From: Palleronia rufa
Lineage (GTDB): Bacteria; Pseudomonadota; Alphaproteobacteria; Rhodobacterales; Rhodobacteraceae
Direction: 5' to 3'
Length of the DNA stretch: 64,000 nt
NCBI RefSeq assembly: GCF_000743715.1
Contig: NZ_JQEY01000001.1
Location: 183,406 to 247,405, forward strand
The notes under the pieces: model-generated
Told to the model about the DNA's origin: nothing
Databases searched by the model: none
Seen by the model: the letters and a program-made list of their open reading frames with translations, nothing else
Program-made: the position numbers and the translations under genes
Shown: positions 17,310-25,819 of the stretch, in pieces
How the letters are laid out: every line of letters begins with the position of its first letter
Position numbering within the stretch: the stretch's first letter is position 1

Positions 17310-17741
17310 CTACTGCCCCACCGCTTCGCGCGCGATTTCGTCGAGCAGGGCCTGGACCTTCTGCATCGGTCCGTCGGGATAGGTGCGGTATCCGACCGTC
17401 ACCTCACCGTCGCGTTCGGCGACGAAGACTCCGTAGGGACAGAACGCGATATTCATCGGGTCCGCCTCCATCACCTCCCGCGAGAGGCGCGCGGAACAGA
17501 AGATGAAGATGTCGGCGGCGGTAAACAGCGTCTCGTTGCCGCCCACGTCTTCCTTGGTGCGGTTGAGCATTTCGCCCACGTGGCTGGTGTAGTCGATGAC
17601 CAGACCCTTGTTCACGATGGCGCTCTCCACTCCGAAGGTGGCGTCCTCGAAACTGCCTGCGTAGGAATAGCTCTCATAGTCCTGGGCGACCGCCGCCGTC
17701 GCCGTCGCCAAGCCGATCACTAGTGCAAATGCTTTCATCAT
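17310..17741 (-). CDS. Exported DUF302-family protein at the end of the sox operon
   Basis: 143-aa protein with a signal peptide (MMKAFALVIGLATATAAVAQ). The body fits the DUF302 family: ETLFTAADIFIFCSARLSREVM followed by NIAFCPYGVFV, placing two cysteines in the core. DUF302 proteins often accompany sulfur oxidation or stress genes; their activity is not established. The start is ATG 17741 (with 17738 next), 7 nt after AAAGGAG. It is the last gene of the minus-strand sox run, 63 bp after the DsrE-like gene. Confidence 0.75.
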   Translation of the reverse strand: MMKAFALVIGLATATAAVAQDYESYSYAGSFEDATFGVESAIVNKGLVIDYTSHVGEMLNRTKEDVGGNETLFTAADIFIFCSARLSREVMEADPMNIAFCPYGVFVAERDGEVTVGYRTYPDGPMQKVQALLDEIAREAVGQ

Positions 17742-17804
17742 CGCCGTTTCTCCTTTGCGGGACACCCGCCGCCCCGATGCCGGGGCGCCGATGTCAGTCG
17801 GTCC

Positions 17805-18257
17805 TCAGGGGCGCACGATCGTCCAACCGTCCTCATCCAGCTCAATCAGTTCGACGACGCCGGCCGGCACGCGGTCGGCATTGTCCGCGATCGGGATTTC
17901 CTGACCTTCCTTTTTGGCCATCGCGTCGATCGTGTTTTGGCAAGCCGCGAAGCTGACGTTGGGCATGGATTGATCGAAGGATTTCAGCCGGTCCAGCACC
18001 GGCGAAGTGTCGGATCGCAGCATATGCAGGCCGGCGTTGAATGCGACGATGCGGATTTCGACCTCCTCGGCCTGCTCGGAATACAGACGCGACACGTTCG
18101 CGGCCACATTCAAGACGGTGTTCATCTTCTCCGGATCGTTGTCGCTGATCTGCAGGGCCAGGTAATGGATCCCGTCGTCGGGCGACTCGCTGTTCTGGGC
18201 GACGGCGGCGGCGGTCAACCCGACGACAAGCGCGACGATTGCAAACAGGTGCTTCAT
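17805..18257 (-). CDS. Exported DsrE-family protein
   Basis: 150-aa periplasmic protein: a signal peptide (MKHLFAIVALVVGLTAAAVAQ) followed by a DsrE/F-like domain with HYLALQISDNDPEKMNTVLN near the N-terminus, VEIRIVAFNAGLHML in the middle and FAACQNTIDAM toward the end. The Cys in the last motif is at the position that carries sulfur in many DsrE-like proteins. It lies between soxD and the DUF302 gene, suggesting a periplasmic sulfur-relay or binding accessory to Sox. No direct function can be given. Confidence 0.78.
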   Translation of the reverse strand: MKHLFAIVALVVGLTAAAVAQNSESPDDGIHYLALQISDNDPEKMNTVLNVAANVSRLYSEQAEEVEIRIVAFNAGLHMLRSDTSPVLDRLKSFDQSMPNVSFAACQNTIDAMAKKEGQEIPIADNADRVPAGVVELIELDEDGWTIVRP

Positions 18258-18359
18258 GATGTGGTCCTCCCTTGGGTGTGCCCCGACCCATAAGAGGTGG
18301 GGGAGCGGCGTGGTTCACGCCTGCGTCGTCTTGGTTCCCGTCATCTGCGCTCCCTGTTC

Positions 18360-19598
18360 CTATTGGCCAAAGGACTTCAGATATTCGACCACCGCCTGTC
18401 GGTCGGTTTCCTTGCGAAGTCCCGAAAAGGCCATCTTCGTTCCCTTCATGTAGCTTCTGGGATCGGCAAGGAAGGCCGCAAGGGTTTCTTCGTTCCAGAC
18501 CATGCCTTTTTCGCCGGCCTCCTGGAGCGTTCCGGAATATGCGTACCCCTCCAGTCCGCCGACGGTGCGGCCCACCACGGCGTTCAGTTGCGGTCCGACG
18601 CGGTTCTTGGCGCCGTCGCCCACCTGGTGGCAGGCGGAACACTTCCGAAAGACCTTTTCGCCGGCTGCGACCAGTTCCGGGTCCGGTCCGCTGTCCGCGG
18701 CTTGCGGTTCGGCGGCGGCCGTGTCCGACGGCTCCTGCGTCCCGTCGCCGGCTGCCTCGGTGCCGATGTCCATCGCCGATTCGACCTGGGTGGACGGCTG
18801 TTCGGTCGCGACCTCGGCGGCTGCATCCAGTTCCTCGTCATCGGCGCTGCCTTCGTCCGGCGTGACGTCGAGCACGGCTGCGCGCATCGTGATCTCCACG
18901 CTGGCCTTGCAGTCCGTCATGCAGGCGTCGCCCGAAAATTGCGGAAGTTCCGCTTCGGGGCGATCGTCCATGAAGAACCCGCCGGCGTTCGGCATCTCGA
19001 CCTCGGCGAAGGTCTCGTTGCTCAGGACGAAATCGTCCTCGACAAGGAAATTCAGGTTCAGGATATAGGCCGTTACGGCATATACCTCATCGTCGGTCAG
19101 GGATTGCGCGTTTCCGAACGGCATTGCGCGGTGGACGTAGTCGAAGACCGTCGAAAGGAAGGGCCAGTAGGATCCCACGGTCTTGACCGGATCGCGGCTG
19201 CCGAGACTGCCCTCGCCGCCGGCCAGGACCGGCCAGCGCCCGACCCCCTCGCCGAAGGTTCCGTGGCAGGCCGAACATTGCTGCGAATAGATCTCTTCGC
19301 CAGTGGCGACATCGCCGCTGCCCACGGGAAGTCCCTGCCCGTCCGGCCGGATGTCGATATCCCATGCGGCGATCTCCTCCGGCGTGGCGGGACGCCCCAG
19401 ACCGAAGCCCGCGTCGGGCGCCGAAAGACCGGCAGGACCGTCGCCGGCGGAGCCGGTTCCGGCCAAGGGCGTCGCCTGATCTGTCGCCGGCGCCAAAGGG
19501 TTGGTGGGCGCGACGTCCTGGGCCTGCACGGCGAGCCCGATCCCTGCCGAAAGGCCCGCGGTCAAAGCCTGGATGACGGATTTACGAAATCTCGACAT
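18360..19598 (-). CDS. soxD: SoxD, diheme cytochrome c subunit of sulfane dehydrogenase
   Basis: Electron-accepting subunit of SoxCD, which oxidises the SoxY-bound sulfane sulfur during thiosulfate oxidation in the periplasm. The 412-aa protein has a signal peptide and two c-type heme sites, both CSACH, at 108-112 and 320-324. Between them are an extra Cys pair (GDACMTDC) and an acidic, Ala/Glu-rich low-complexity linker at about 245-306. Probable Met ligands are RAMPFGN and TKMAFSG. Its start overlaps the end of soxC by 17 bp. Confidence 0.92.
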   Translation of the reverse strand: MSRFRKSVIQALTAGLSAGIGLAVQAQDVAPTNPLAPATDQATPLAGTGSAGDGPAGLSAPDAGFGLGRPATPEEIAAWDIDIRPDGQGLPVGSGDVATGEEIYSQQCSACHGTFGEGVGRWPVLAGGEGSLGSRDPVKTVGSYWPFLSTVFDYVHRAMPFGNAQSLTDDEVYAVTAYILNLNFLVEDDFVLSNETFAEVEMPNAGGFFMDDRPEAELPQFSGDACMTDCKASVEITMRAAVLDVTPDEGSADDEELDAAAEVATEQPSTQVESAMDIGTEAAGDGTQEPSDTAAAEPQAADSGPDPELVAAGEKVFRKCSACHQVGDGAKNRVGPQLNAVVGRTVGGLEGYAYSGTLQEAGEKGMVWNEETLAAFLADPRSYMKGTKMAFSGLRKETDRQAVVEYLKSFGQ

Positions 19599-20850
19599 TT
19601 TCCGCGACCCCCTTCTCGTTCACGGCCCAGGTCTGGATGCCGTTGTTGTGATAGATGGACTTTTCGCCCCGGATCGCCCGCAGGGCATCCTTGGTCGGCT
19701 GGACATAGCCGGTACTGTCGTGGGCACGGCTCTGCAGCAGAAGCGGCCGGCCGTCCCAGTCGAAATCGAAATAGAATCGGTGCATCGACTTGTCGAAGCT
19801 GGGTCCCGACATCCGGGCCTGCTGCCAGTTCATCCCACCGTCCAGCGTGACATCGACGCGCGGAATGGTGCCGCGTCCCGACCAGGCGATCCCGGTCAGA
19901 ACGGTGCGCCCCGGACCGTGGGTCAGCGGGGCCTGTGGGCTGGGATTCGTGATGACCGATTTGGCATCCATGGCCCAGGTGAACCGCCGCGCCTCACCGT
20001 CGGGCAGCAGATCCGTGTATTTGCTGGTTTCCTCACGATGCTGCCAGGGTTTGTCGCCGACCTCGATCCGGCGCAGCCATTTGACCCACATGTTGCCTTC
20101 CCAGCCGGGGACGACCAGCCGCAGAGGATAGCCCTGTTCGGGTCGCAGCGCCTCGCCGTTCATCTTGAAGGCCACCAGACAGTCGTCCAGCGCCTTTTCC
20201 ATGGGTACGGATCGGGTCATGGCGGCGGCATCCGCACCTTCCGGCAGGATCCATGTGCCGTTCGTCTTTACGCCCGCCTCCTCAAGAAGCAGCCGGAGGG
20301 GCACGCCGGTATATTGCAGGTTGTGGATCATTCCATGGGTGAACTGACAGCCGTTCAGTTGCGACCCGCGCCACTCCATGCCGGTATTGGCCGCGCATTC
20401 CAGGAAATACACGCGGTTTTCACGGGGAAACCGCAAGATGTCGTCCATCGTGAAGACCAGCGGCGTATCGACCAGACCGTTGATCATCAGCCGATGCTGT
20501 GCCGGGTCTATTTCAGCCACGCCGGAGTGGTGCCGCTCGAAACACAGCCCGTTCGGAGTGATGATCCCGTCCAACTCATGCAGCGGCGTGAAGTTCACGG
20601 AGCTGACCGGATCGGCGGTCAGCCAGGGCACATCCTTGCGAACCACGTCCGCCTCATAGCGCGACGGCAGACCATAGGGGCGCGCATCGACGCCGTCCCC
20701 GAGGGTCTGCATCCAGGGCTGCAATTCGGTGATCGCAGGATCCGGGCCAGCGCGGGCCGCACCGCCAAAGGCAGCCGCGCCGCCGGCGACCGCGGCGCCG
20801 CGCAGAAAGGTGCGCCGCGAAGACGACCGTGGTTTGGGGGTGTCGCTCAT
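19582..20850 (-). CDS. soxC: SoxC, molybdopterin sulfane dehydrogenase subunit
   Basis: Catalytic subunit of SoxCD with the sulfite-oxidase fold. From ATG 20850 it is 422 aa and carries a twin-arginine leader (SSRRTFLRGAAVAGG, residues 10-24), as expected for a periplasmic molybdoenzyme. The Mo-coordinating cysteine is Cys152 in YFLECAANTGMEW, followed by family segments such as GYPLRLVVPGWEGNMWVKWLRRI. An upstream TTG at 20877 is in frame but would precede the Tat signal with no benefit. SoxD follows with a 17-bp overlap. Confidence 0.93.
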   Translation of the reverse strand: MSDTPKPRSSSRRTFLRGAAVAGGAAAFGGAARAGPDPAITELQPWMQTLGDGVDARPYGLPSRYEADVVRKDVPWLTADPVSSVNFTPLHELDGIITPNGLCFERHHSGVAEIDPAQHRLMINGLVDTPLVFTMDDILRFPRENRVYFLECAANTGMEWRGSQLNGCQFTHGMIHNLQYTGVPLRLLLEEAGVKTNGTWILPEGADAAAMTRSVPMEKALDDCLVAFKMNGEALRPEQGYPLRLVVPGWEGNMWVKWLRRIEVGDKPWQHREETSKYTDLLPDGEARRFTWAMDAKSVITNPSPQAPLTHGPGRTVLTGIAWSGRGTIPRVDVTLDGGMNWQQARMSGPSFDKSMHRFYFDFDWDGRPLLLQSRAHDSTGYVQPTKDALRAIRGEKSIYHNNGIQTWAVNEKGVAENVEIS

Positions 20851-20922
20851 GGATCGTCCTCCTGCACGCTTACACATTCATATAGTAGAATACGTTTCCA
20901 CATACGCCATGCAAGGTCATTT

Positions 20923-22617
20923 TCAGTTTTCGATCAGTCGCACCGCCGTATTCGGTGCGACCGAGACTGTGCCCAGCCGCGCGATATGTGCCTCGACCAC
21001 GTCCCAGATGGGCGGGCCTTCGGTGCCTTCGTTGACGCTGGCCCAGCCGGCCACGACATAGGTCCGAGCCGGATCGACGGGCTCGCCCGTGGAAAGTACG
21101 GTCATGTCGTGCAGCCGGCTTCCCTGCGGCTGGGTGATGTCGATGCGGTAGCCCATACCGCCGACCCGAACCATGTCACCCCCCTGCTGGTAGTAGGGAT
21201 CGGGGTTGAACAGATTGTCGCCCACGTCTTCGAGGATGATCTTGAGCGTCTCGCCCGTCATCTCGGTCCGGTAGGCTTCGGGGTAGCTCATCGCCGTCGC
21301 GTTGAAGACGTCCTCACGCGTGATGTCCTGCCCCGGCAAGAGCGACGCGCCCCAGCGGAAACCGGGGCTGAGCGCGATTTCCGCGTCCCGCTCTTCGAGC
21401 AGCGCTGCGCAGATCAGGTCGTCCCAGGTGCCGTTCAGATTGCCCCTGCGGAACAGCACGCTGTCCGTCTGGCCGATCACCTCCGACAGTTCTGCCTGGT
21501 AGGGCGCGCGCAGGCCATCCACCAACGCGGACATCTCCGGGTCCGGCGCGATCACGTCGGAGAACACCGGAATGAGCCGGTGGTCGAGCGCCTTCAACTC
21601 ACCGTCGCGGATGTCGATGTCGAGGCGGCTGACGAACTTGCCGTGACTGCCGCTGGCAATGAGATAGGTCTTGCCGACCAGAACCGGTTCGGGCAGCGCG
21701 TCATGGGTATGGCCGGTCAGTATGATGTCGATGCCAGGCACGTCCTGCGCCAGCTTCCGATCCACATCGAACCCGTTGTGCGACAGCAGCACCACCAGAT
21801 CCGCGCCCGCGTCCCGGACTTCGGCGACGACTTCCGCCATACGGTCCTGACGGACGCCGAAGCTGAGATCCGGGAACATGTAGCCGGGATTGGCGATCGG
21901 CAGATAGGGAAAGGCCTGGCCGATCACGGCGATCCGGGCGCCGCCCCTTTCGAACATCCGGTAGGCGTCGAACGCGGGCTCGTCCCAGGTGGCGTCGAAG
22001 ATATTGGCCCCGAGGAAGGGATAGCCCAGCTCGTTCTCGACGATCTCGCGGACGCGGTCGATCCCGAGGGTGAATTCCCAATGCGACGTCATCGCATCGG
22101 TGCCCAGCGCCTTGAAGGTCTCGACCATGTCGCGGCCCTCTGTCCGGAGCGCCGTCAGACTTCCCTGCCAGGTGTCGCCGCCATCGAGCAGCAGCGCCTC
22201 GGGTCGGTCCGCGCGGATCGCCTTGACGACGGTGGCGATCCGGTCCGCCCCGCCCATCTTGCCGTAGGCGCGGGCCAGAGCGACGAAATCATCATGGGTC
22301 AGCGCGTAGTCCATCGCCGATCCGGTCTCGATCCCGAAAAGCTTGCGGTAGGCGGCTCCGGTCACATGCGGCGGCTTGCCGACCACGTCCCCCACGCCGA
22401 CGTTGTATTCGGGCTCACGGAAATAGATCGGCTTCAACTGGGCATGGATGTCGGTGATGTGGATCAGCGTGACGTTGCCGGATGTCGGAAAGTCCAGGAG
22501 ATCCTGTTGCGACAATCTTTGCTGTGCGGCCAGTCGCGACCAGTTTCCGACACCCCCGGTGCCCCAGAGCGCAGACACAGCAAGACCGGCCTGGAGAAAA
22601 TGGCGTCGGGCAATCAT
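20923..22617 (-). CDS. soxB: SoxB, dimanganese sulfate thiohydrolase
   Basis: Periplasmic enzyme that releases sulfate hydrolytically from SoxY-cysteine S-sulfonate. The 564-aa product starts at ATG 22617 and has a short Tat-type leader (MIARRHFLQAGLAVSALWG). 5'-nucleotidase-like metal motifs are present in order: IHITDIHAQ, LLLDGGDTWQGS, TSHWEFTLG, LLSHNGFDVD and ILTGHTHDALPE. Length is normal for SoxB. It lies between soxA and soxC. A TTG two codons upstream is a possible but weaker start. Confidence 0.95.
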   Translation of the reverse strand: MIARRHFLQAGLAVSALWGTGGVGNWSRLAAQQRLSQQDLLDFPTSGNVTLIHITDIHAQLKPIYFREPEYNVGVGDVVGKPPHVTGAAYRKLFGIETGSAMDYALTHDDFVALARAYGKMGGADRIATVVKAIRADRPEALLLDGGDTWQGSLTALRTEGRDMVETFKALGTDAMTSHWEFTLGIDRVREIVENELGYPFLGANIFDATWDEPAFDAYRMFERGGARIAVIGQAFPYLPIANPGYMFPDLSFGVRQDRMAEVVAEVRDAGADLVVLLSHNGFDVDRKLAQDVPGIDIILTGHTHDALPEPVLVGKTYLIASGSHGKFVSRLDIDIRDGELKALDHRLIPVFSDVIAPDPEMSALVDGLRAPYQAELSEVIGQTDSVLFRRGNLNGTWDDLICAALLEERDAEIALSPGFRWGASLLPGQDITREDVFNATAMSYPEAYRTEMTGETLKIILEDVGDNLFNPDPYYQQGGDMVRVGGMGYRIDITQPQGSRLHDMTVLSTGEPVDPARTYVVAGWASVNEGTEGPPIWDVVEAHIARLGTVSVAPNTAVRLIEN

Positions 22618-22694
22618 GTGCAACCTCTGGTCAAGGGGAGAGTGTCCCTCCGCGGCGGGCGGAAGGAAGATGGTTCACGGGCCGGGTGCGGCGG

Positions 22695-23537
22695 TCAGTT
22701 GCGGACGGAGGGACCTTCGACAGACAGCCCATTGCCACGGGACGCGACATAAAGCTCAAGTGCGACGAATTCCGCGCTGCCGGGAGAGAACGTTTCGGCG
22801 CGGGTATCGCGGATGCAGCCCTTGAACCGGCTCTGCACGGCGTTCAGCTTGGCGTTCTTCAGGCGGTAGGTCGGGAACCCGTTGATCTGACCCTGGCTCA
22901 GGTGATCGGCGCGGATGTTGTTGCCGTAATTGTCCTCATGGCAATTCGCGCAGCTGAGTTCGAGCTGACCGTAGCGCGTATAGTACATCTCCTTGCCCTG
23001 TTCCCAGGTGGACTGGGCAGGCCCGTCGATGGCGACATCGACCGGCTTGCCCCGGGCGGCCGATGCCAGCAACGCCGTCATGTTGACCATGTCGTCGCCG
23101 GTGTATTTCCATTCCGGCAGGTTCATCCGTTCGGTGACGCATTCGTTGACCTGCATCTCGACGGTCTGGACCGTTTCGCGCTCCGGATCCCATTTCGGAT
23201 AGGTCGGGCGTACATCGGCCAGGGTTTCGGGACCCTCGTGGCAACTGGCGCAGCTTTCGCCGTCGGCGCCGATCTCCGCGTTGAACGTTTCGCGTCCGGC
23301 ATCGACGAAGATCATCCCGGGATTGTCGAAATCGTCCATCTGCACGGCCTGGGTCTCGTCGGACCGGAACAGCCAGCCCGACATGATCTCCGAAAGGCCC
23401 TCCACGTGGTCCGGAGCGGGGGCGCGAACGGTCATCTCGATCTCTCCGTTCACGACCAGATCGGCATCCTCATCCGCATACGCGGCCCCCGCCGCGAGCG
23501 CTGCCAGCAAGACCGCCCCGTACAATGATGCCGTCAT
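22695..23537 (-). CDS. soxA: SoxA, diheme c-type cytochrome of SoxAX
   Basis: Catalytic subunit of the SoxAX L-cysteine S-thiosulfotransferase that joins thiosulfate to SoxY. From ATG 23537 it is 280 aa with a signal peptide. Heme motifs are CASCH (96-100) and CANCH (196-200), and Cys241 in RFKGCIRDTRAE is the active-site cysteine that binds heme as persulfide in the family. The ATG at 23543 lies almost on top of GGGGAGGA, whereas 23537 has proper spacing, deciding the start. Its partner SoxX is two genes upstream. Confidence 0.94.
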   Translation of the reverse strand: MTASLYGAVLLAALAAGAAYADEDADLVVNGEIEMTVRAPAPDHVEGLSEIMSGWLFRSDETQAVQMDDFDNPGMIFVDAGRETFNAEIGADGESCASCHEGPETLADVRPTYPKWDPERETVQTVEMQVNECVTERMNLPEWKYTGDDMVNMTALLASAARGKPVDVAIDGPAQSTWEQGKEMYYTRYGQLELSCANCHEDNYGNNIRADHLSQGQINGFPTYRLKNAKLNAVQSRFKGCIRDTRAETFSPGSAEFVALELYVASRGNGLSVEGPSVRN

Positions 23538-23562
23538 GTCCATTCCTCCCCTTCGTCACCGA

Positions 23563-23892
23563 TTACGATACGGTGATATCCTTGCTGTCCTCGTAGACGG
23601 ACCCGTCGTCGTCATACCAGGTGAAGCTGAACGTCCCCGACTCCGGGACCTTTGCCTCGAACTCGAAATACGGGTTGGTCGAGATCGCCGGCTCCATCTT
23701 GACGTCGATCACGTTCTCGCCGTTGAAATCGACGACAAACCGATTGATGATCGAACGCGGAATGGTTTCGCCGTTATCGTCCTTTCGCTGTCCCGATTCC
23801 ATCTGGTGACTGATCAGGGTCTTGATCGTGACCGTGCCGCCGGCGTCGGCCGTGCTGGGAACCTTGACCCGTGGTCTGACATTCTCTGCCAT
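23563..23892 (-). CDS. soxZ: SoxZ, sulfur carrier partner
   Basis: 109-aa immunoglobulin-like protein that forms the SoxYZ sulfur carrier. Recognisable segments are ENVRPRVKVPSTADAGGTVTIKTLISHQMESG near the N-terminus and EFEAKVPESGTFSFTWYDDDG near the C-terminus. It has no signal peptide, as expected, because SoxZ is co-exported with SoxY through the Tat system. It lies 16 bp after soxY and 25 bp before soxA. Confidence 0.94.
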   Translation of the reverse strand: MAENVRPRVKVPSTADAGGTVTIKTLISHQMESGQRKDDNGETIPRSIINRFVVDFNGENVIDVKMEPAISTNPYFEFEAKVPESGTFSFTWYDDDGSVYEDSKDITVS

Positions 23893-23908
23893 CGTATTGC
23901 CCTCCCGT

Positions 23909-24325
23909 TCAGCCGCCGCAGCCGCCGATTGTGACTTTCACTTCCTTCGTTGCGCGCGCGAAGCTGCCGTCCGACAGCTTTGCGATCGCGACCAGTTCCT
24001 GGGTTTCGGCCAGCCTGATCCGGGTCGACGCGGTCTGCGAACCGGCCAGCGGGCCGAAACGGAACGTGCCGACATCCGGGTTCGGATTGCCGGGCGCCAG
24101 CACCAAGATCGCCTCGGCCCCCGGTGCGGACACTTCGATCGGCACGGTGTTGCCGTTCTCCGCGATCTCCGGCGCGGTCAGCGTCAGCCCTTCGGACACT
24201 GTTTCCGCACCGCCGGTGAATTCCTTGATCTTGTCCTCTGGCGCCGCACCGGCAGCCAGCGGCAGCATCGCCGTGATCGCGGTGCCGAAACCAAGGACGA
24301 TCGTTTCCCTACGGGTCAGTTTCAT
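23909..24325 (-). CDS. soxY: SoxY, sulfur-carrying protein with GGCGG tail
   Basis: 138-aa covalent carrier of sulfur intermediates in the Sox cycle. It has a Tat leader (LTRRETIVLGFGTA) and ends with the swinging-arm sequence TIGGCGG, placing the substrate-binding Cys at 136. The length and tail are diagnostic. It is preceded by soxX and followed by soxZ. Confidence 0.96.
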   Translation of the reverse strand: MKLTRRETIVLGFGTAITAMLPLAAGAAPEDKIKEFTGGAETVSEGLTLTAPEIAENGNTVPIEVSAPGAEAILVLAPGNPNPDVGTFRFGPLAGSQTASTRIRLAETQELVAIAKLSDGSFARATKEVKVTIGGCGG

Positions 24326-24355
24326 GCTACTATCCTCTTCCGTTGGCGTGGACGC

Positions 24356-24838
24356 TCACTCGTCCTTGAGCGTCATGAGAAAGGCGACGACATTCTCGAC
24401 GTCCTGCGCGCCCAGGATCGGCTCCAGCTCACCTTTCGCGGCATCGCCGGTATATCCGTCGCCGGGGCGGACGTAGCCGCTGTTCTTGTAGAACGACGGC
24501 ATGATCGTGCCCTCGAACGTCATCTTCGCATCGGCGACAAGGCCGCGAAGCTCTGCCTCGCTCCAGCGGCTGCCAGCCCCGTCGAGCGGCGGGCCGACCT
24601 CTCCGTGAAAGGGAAACTCGTCCAGCGCGGTGATCCGATGGCAGGCCAGGCAATTGCCCTGGCCCCTTTCCACCACGACGACCTCGCCGCTGGCGGCATC
24701 CCCCGCCTTTCCGGTCAGGGACGCGGAAACCGCACCGTATTCGTCGAAGGCGACTTCGGACGGCAGAACAGGTTGCGCGAAGGCCGTTCCCGCCGCGGCG
24801 ACGCCAAGCAGACCGAGCGAACAGACGATGAATTTCAT
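24356..24838 (-). CDS. soxX: SoxX, monoheme cytochrome c of SoxAX
   Basis: 160-aa periplasmic cytochrome that accepts electrons from SoxA. A signal peptide ends near AFAQ (residue 22). The single heme motif CLACH is at 63-67 and the likely axial Met is Met113 in GTIMPSFYKNSGY, a SoxX signature. It is the first gene of the soxXYZABCD run. A perfect 16-bp palindrome and a promoter-like sequence lie 60-80 bp upstream, and soxV is 188 bp further up. Confidence 0.94.
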   Translation of the reverse strand: MKFIVCSLGLLGVAAAGTAFAQPVLPSEVAFDEYGAVSASLTGKAGDAASGEVVVVERGQGNCLACHRITALDEFPFHGEVGPPLDGAGSRWSEAELRGLVADAKMTFEGTIMPSFYKNSGYVRPGDGYTGDAAKGELEPILGAQDVENVVAFLMTLKDE

Positions 24839-24873
24839 TCTTCCTCCCCAGGCTTTCGAGAGCCGTTTTTTTC

Positions 24874-24917
24874 AGCATAGGGCAGATTCGCGCCGCAAGG
24901 CAATCGAATATTCGATT
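24874..24917 (-). promoter_or_regulatory. soxX promoter with palindromic candidate SoxR operator
   Basis: AATCGAATATTCGATT at 24902-24917 is a perfect 16-bp palindrome. On the minus strand it touches a -35-like TTGCCT (24898-24903), which pairs at 18 bp with TATGCT (24874-24879). In Pseudaminobacter, SoxR binds both the soxS-soxV gap and the DNA just before soxX, so this is a strong candidate operator. The match is positional; binding is inferred. Confidence 0.72.
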
Positions 24918-25026
24918 AGATGAATTTGAGGCATCGCAGACTGGTCCAGCACGCGCCGCGTTCAAAACGCGACCGGGCGCATGATCCCCTTGCTCCGGAC
25001 AGGGGCCGGTCGCCCTCGGCAACCCT

Positions 25027-25767
25027 TTACCTCAGAACACCGATATCGGGGCCGATGGCGAGCATCCAATTCGCGATGTAGTTGATGCTGTTCGTCGCGA
25101 CCAGCAGTCCGAACAGCACCAGAAACGCCCCCATGGCTTTCTCGACCCGCCCGAGATGCCGTCTGAACCGGGTCATCCACCGCATGAACGGCGCCACGAA
25201 CAGCGCGGCCAGAACGAACGGTGCGGTCATCCCGATTCCGTATGCCAGAAGCAGCCCCATCCCCTGCCAGACCGTGTCCGACCCGCCCGCCATGAACAGG
25301 ATCGCGGCCAGCGACGGGCCGACGCAGGGCACCCAGCCGAAAGCGAAGGCCATTCCCACGACGAAGGCGCCAGCCAGCGACAGGTTGGAGGCCTGGCCGG
25401 TATCGGCGCGGAATTGCCTGTAGAGGAACGGAATCCGCAGGACGCCCAGGAAGTGAAGCCCCATGGCGATGATGATCGCTGCCGCCACATAGCGCAGGAT
25501 ATCGAACCATTCGCGCAGAAATTGCCCCAGGATCGTGGCGGTCGCACCGAGCCCCACGAACACCACCAGCATGCCGGCGGCGAAGATCAGCGCCGCCAGC
25601 ACGGCGCGGCGGCGCAGTTCGGGGGGCAGCCCGCCGCCGGCGGTGATGTGGCTCATCCCCGATCCGGCCAGATAGCTGAGGTAGAACGGCACCATCGGAA
25701 GGACGCAGGGCGACAGGAAGGACAGCAGCCCCGCGACCACGGCCGCGGCGATCGTGACCTCCAGCAT
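25027..25767 (-). CDS. soxV: SoxV, CcdA/DsbD-type membrane thiol electron transporter
   Basis: 246-aa inner-membrane protein with six helices that passes reductant from cytoplasmic thioredoxin to periplasmic thiol proteins, keeping SoxYZ active. The two redox cysteines are in LSFLSPCVLPMVPF (Cys21) and FGWVPCVGPSLAA, the CcdA pattern. It is divergent from soxS, with a 52-bp shared control region. The usual partner SoxW is not found next to it. Confidence 0.88.
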   Translation of the reverse strand: MLEVTIAAAVVAGLLSFLSPCVLPMVPFYLSYLAGSGMSHITAGGGLPPELRRRAVLAALIFAAGMLVVFVGLGATATILGQFLREWFDILRYVAAAIIIAMGLHFLGVLRIPFLYRQFRADTGQASNLSLAGAFVVGMAFAFGWVPCVGPSLAAILFMAGGSDTVWQGMGLLLAYGIGMTAPFVLAALFVAPFMRWMTRFRRHLGRVEKAMGAFLVLFGLLVATNSINYIANWMLAIGPDIGVLR

Positions 25768-25799
25768 CGGCCGCTCCTCCCCTGTTGCGCGCCTCGCAA

Positions 25800-25814
25800 T
25801 ATCATATTATGATA
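25800..25814. promoter_or_regulatory. Palindromic candidate SoxR operator between soxS and soxV
   Basis: TATCATA-T-TATGATA is a perfect 7-bp inverted repeat with one central base. It ends 5 bp before the soxS start and lies 33 bp from the soxV start. It is AT-rich in a GC-rich setting and shares the ATC...GAT outline with the palindrome upstream of soxX. Binding there could repress both divergent genes. Assignment to SoxR is by analogy with known sox clusters. Confidence 0.7.
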
Positions 25815-25819
25815 AGAGA

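Noticed and set aside
19501-22752. Long plus-strand open frame over soxDCB
   Set aside because: Lies antisense to three well-defined Sox genes, with no ribosome site or recognisable product.
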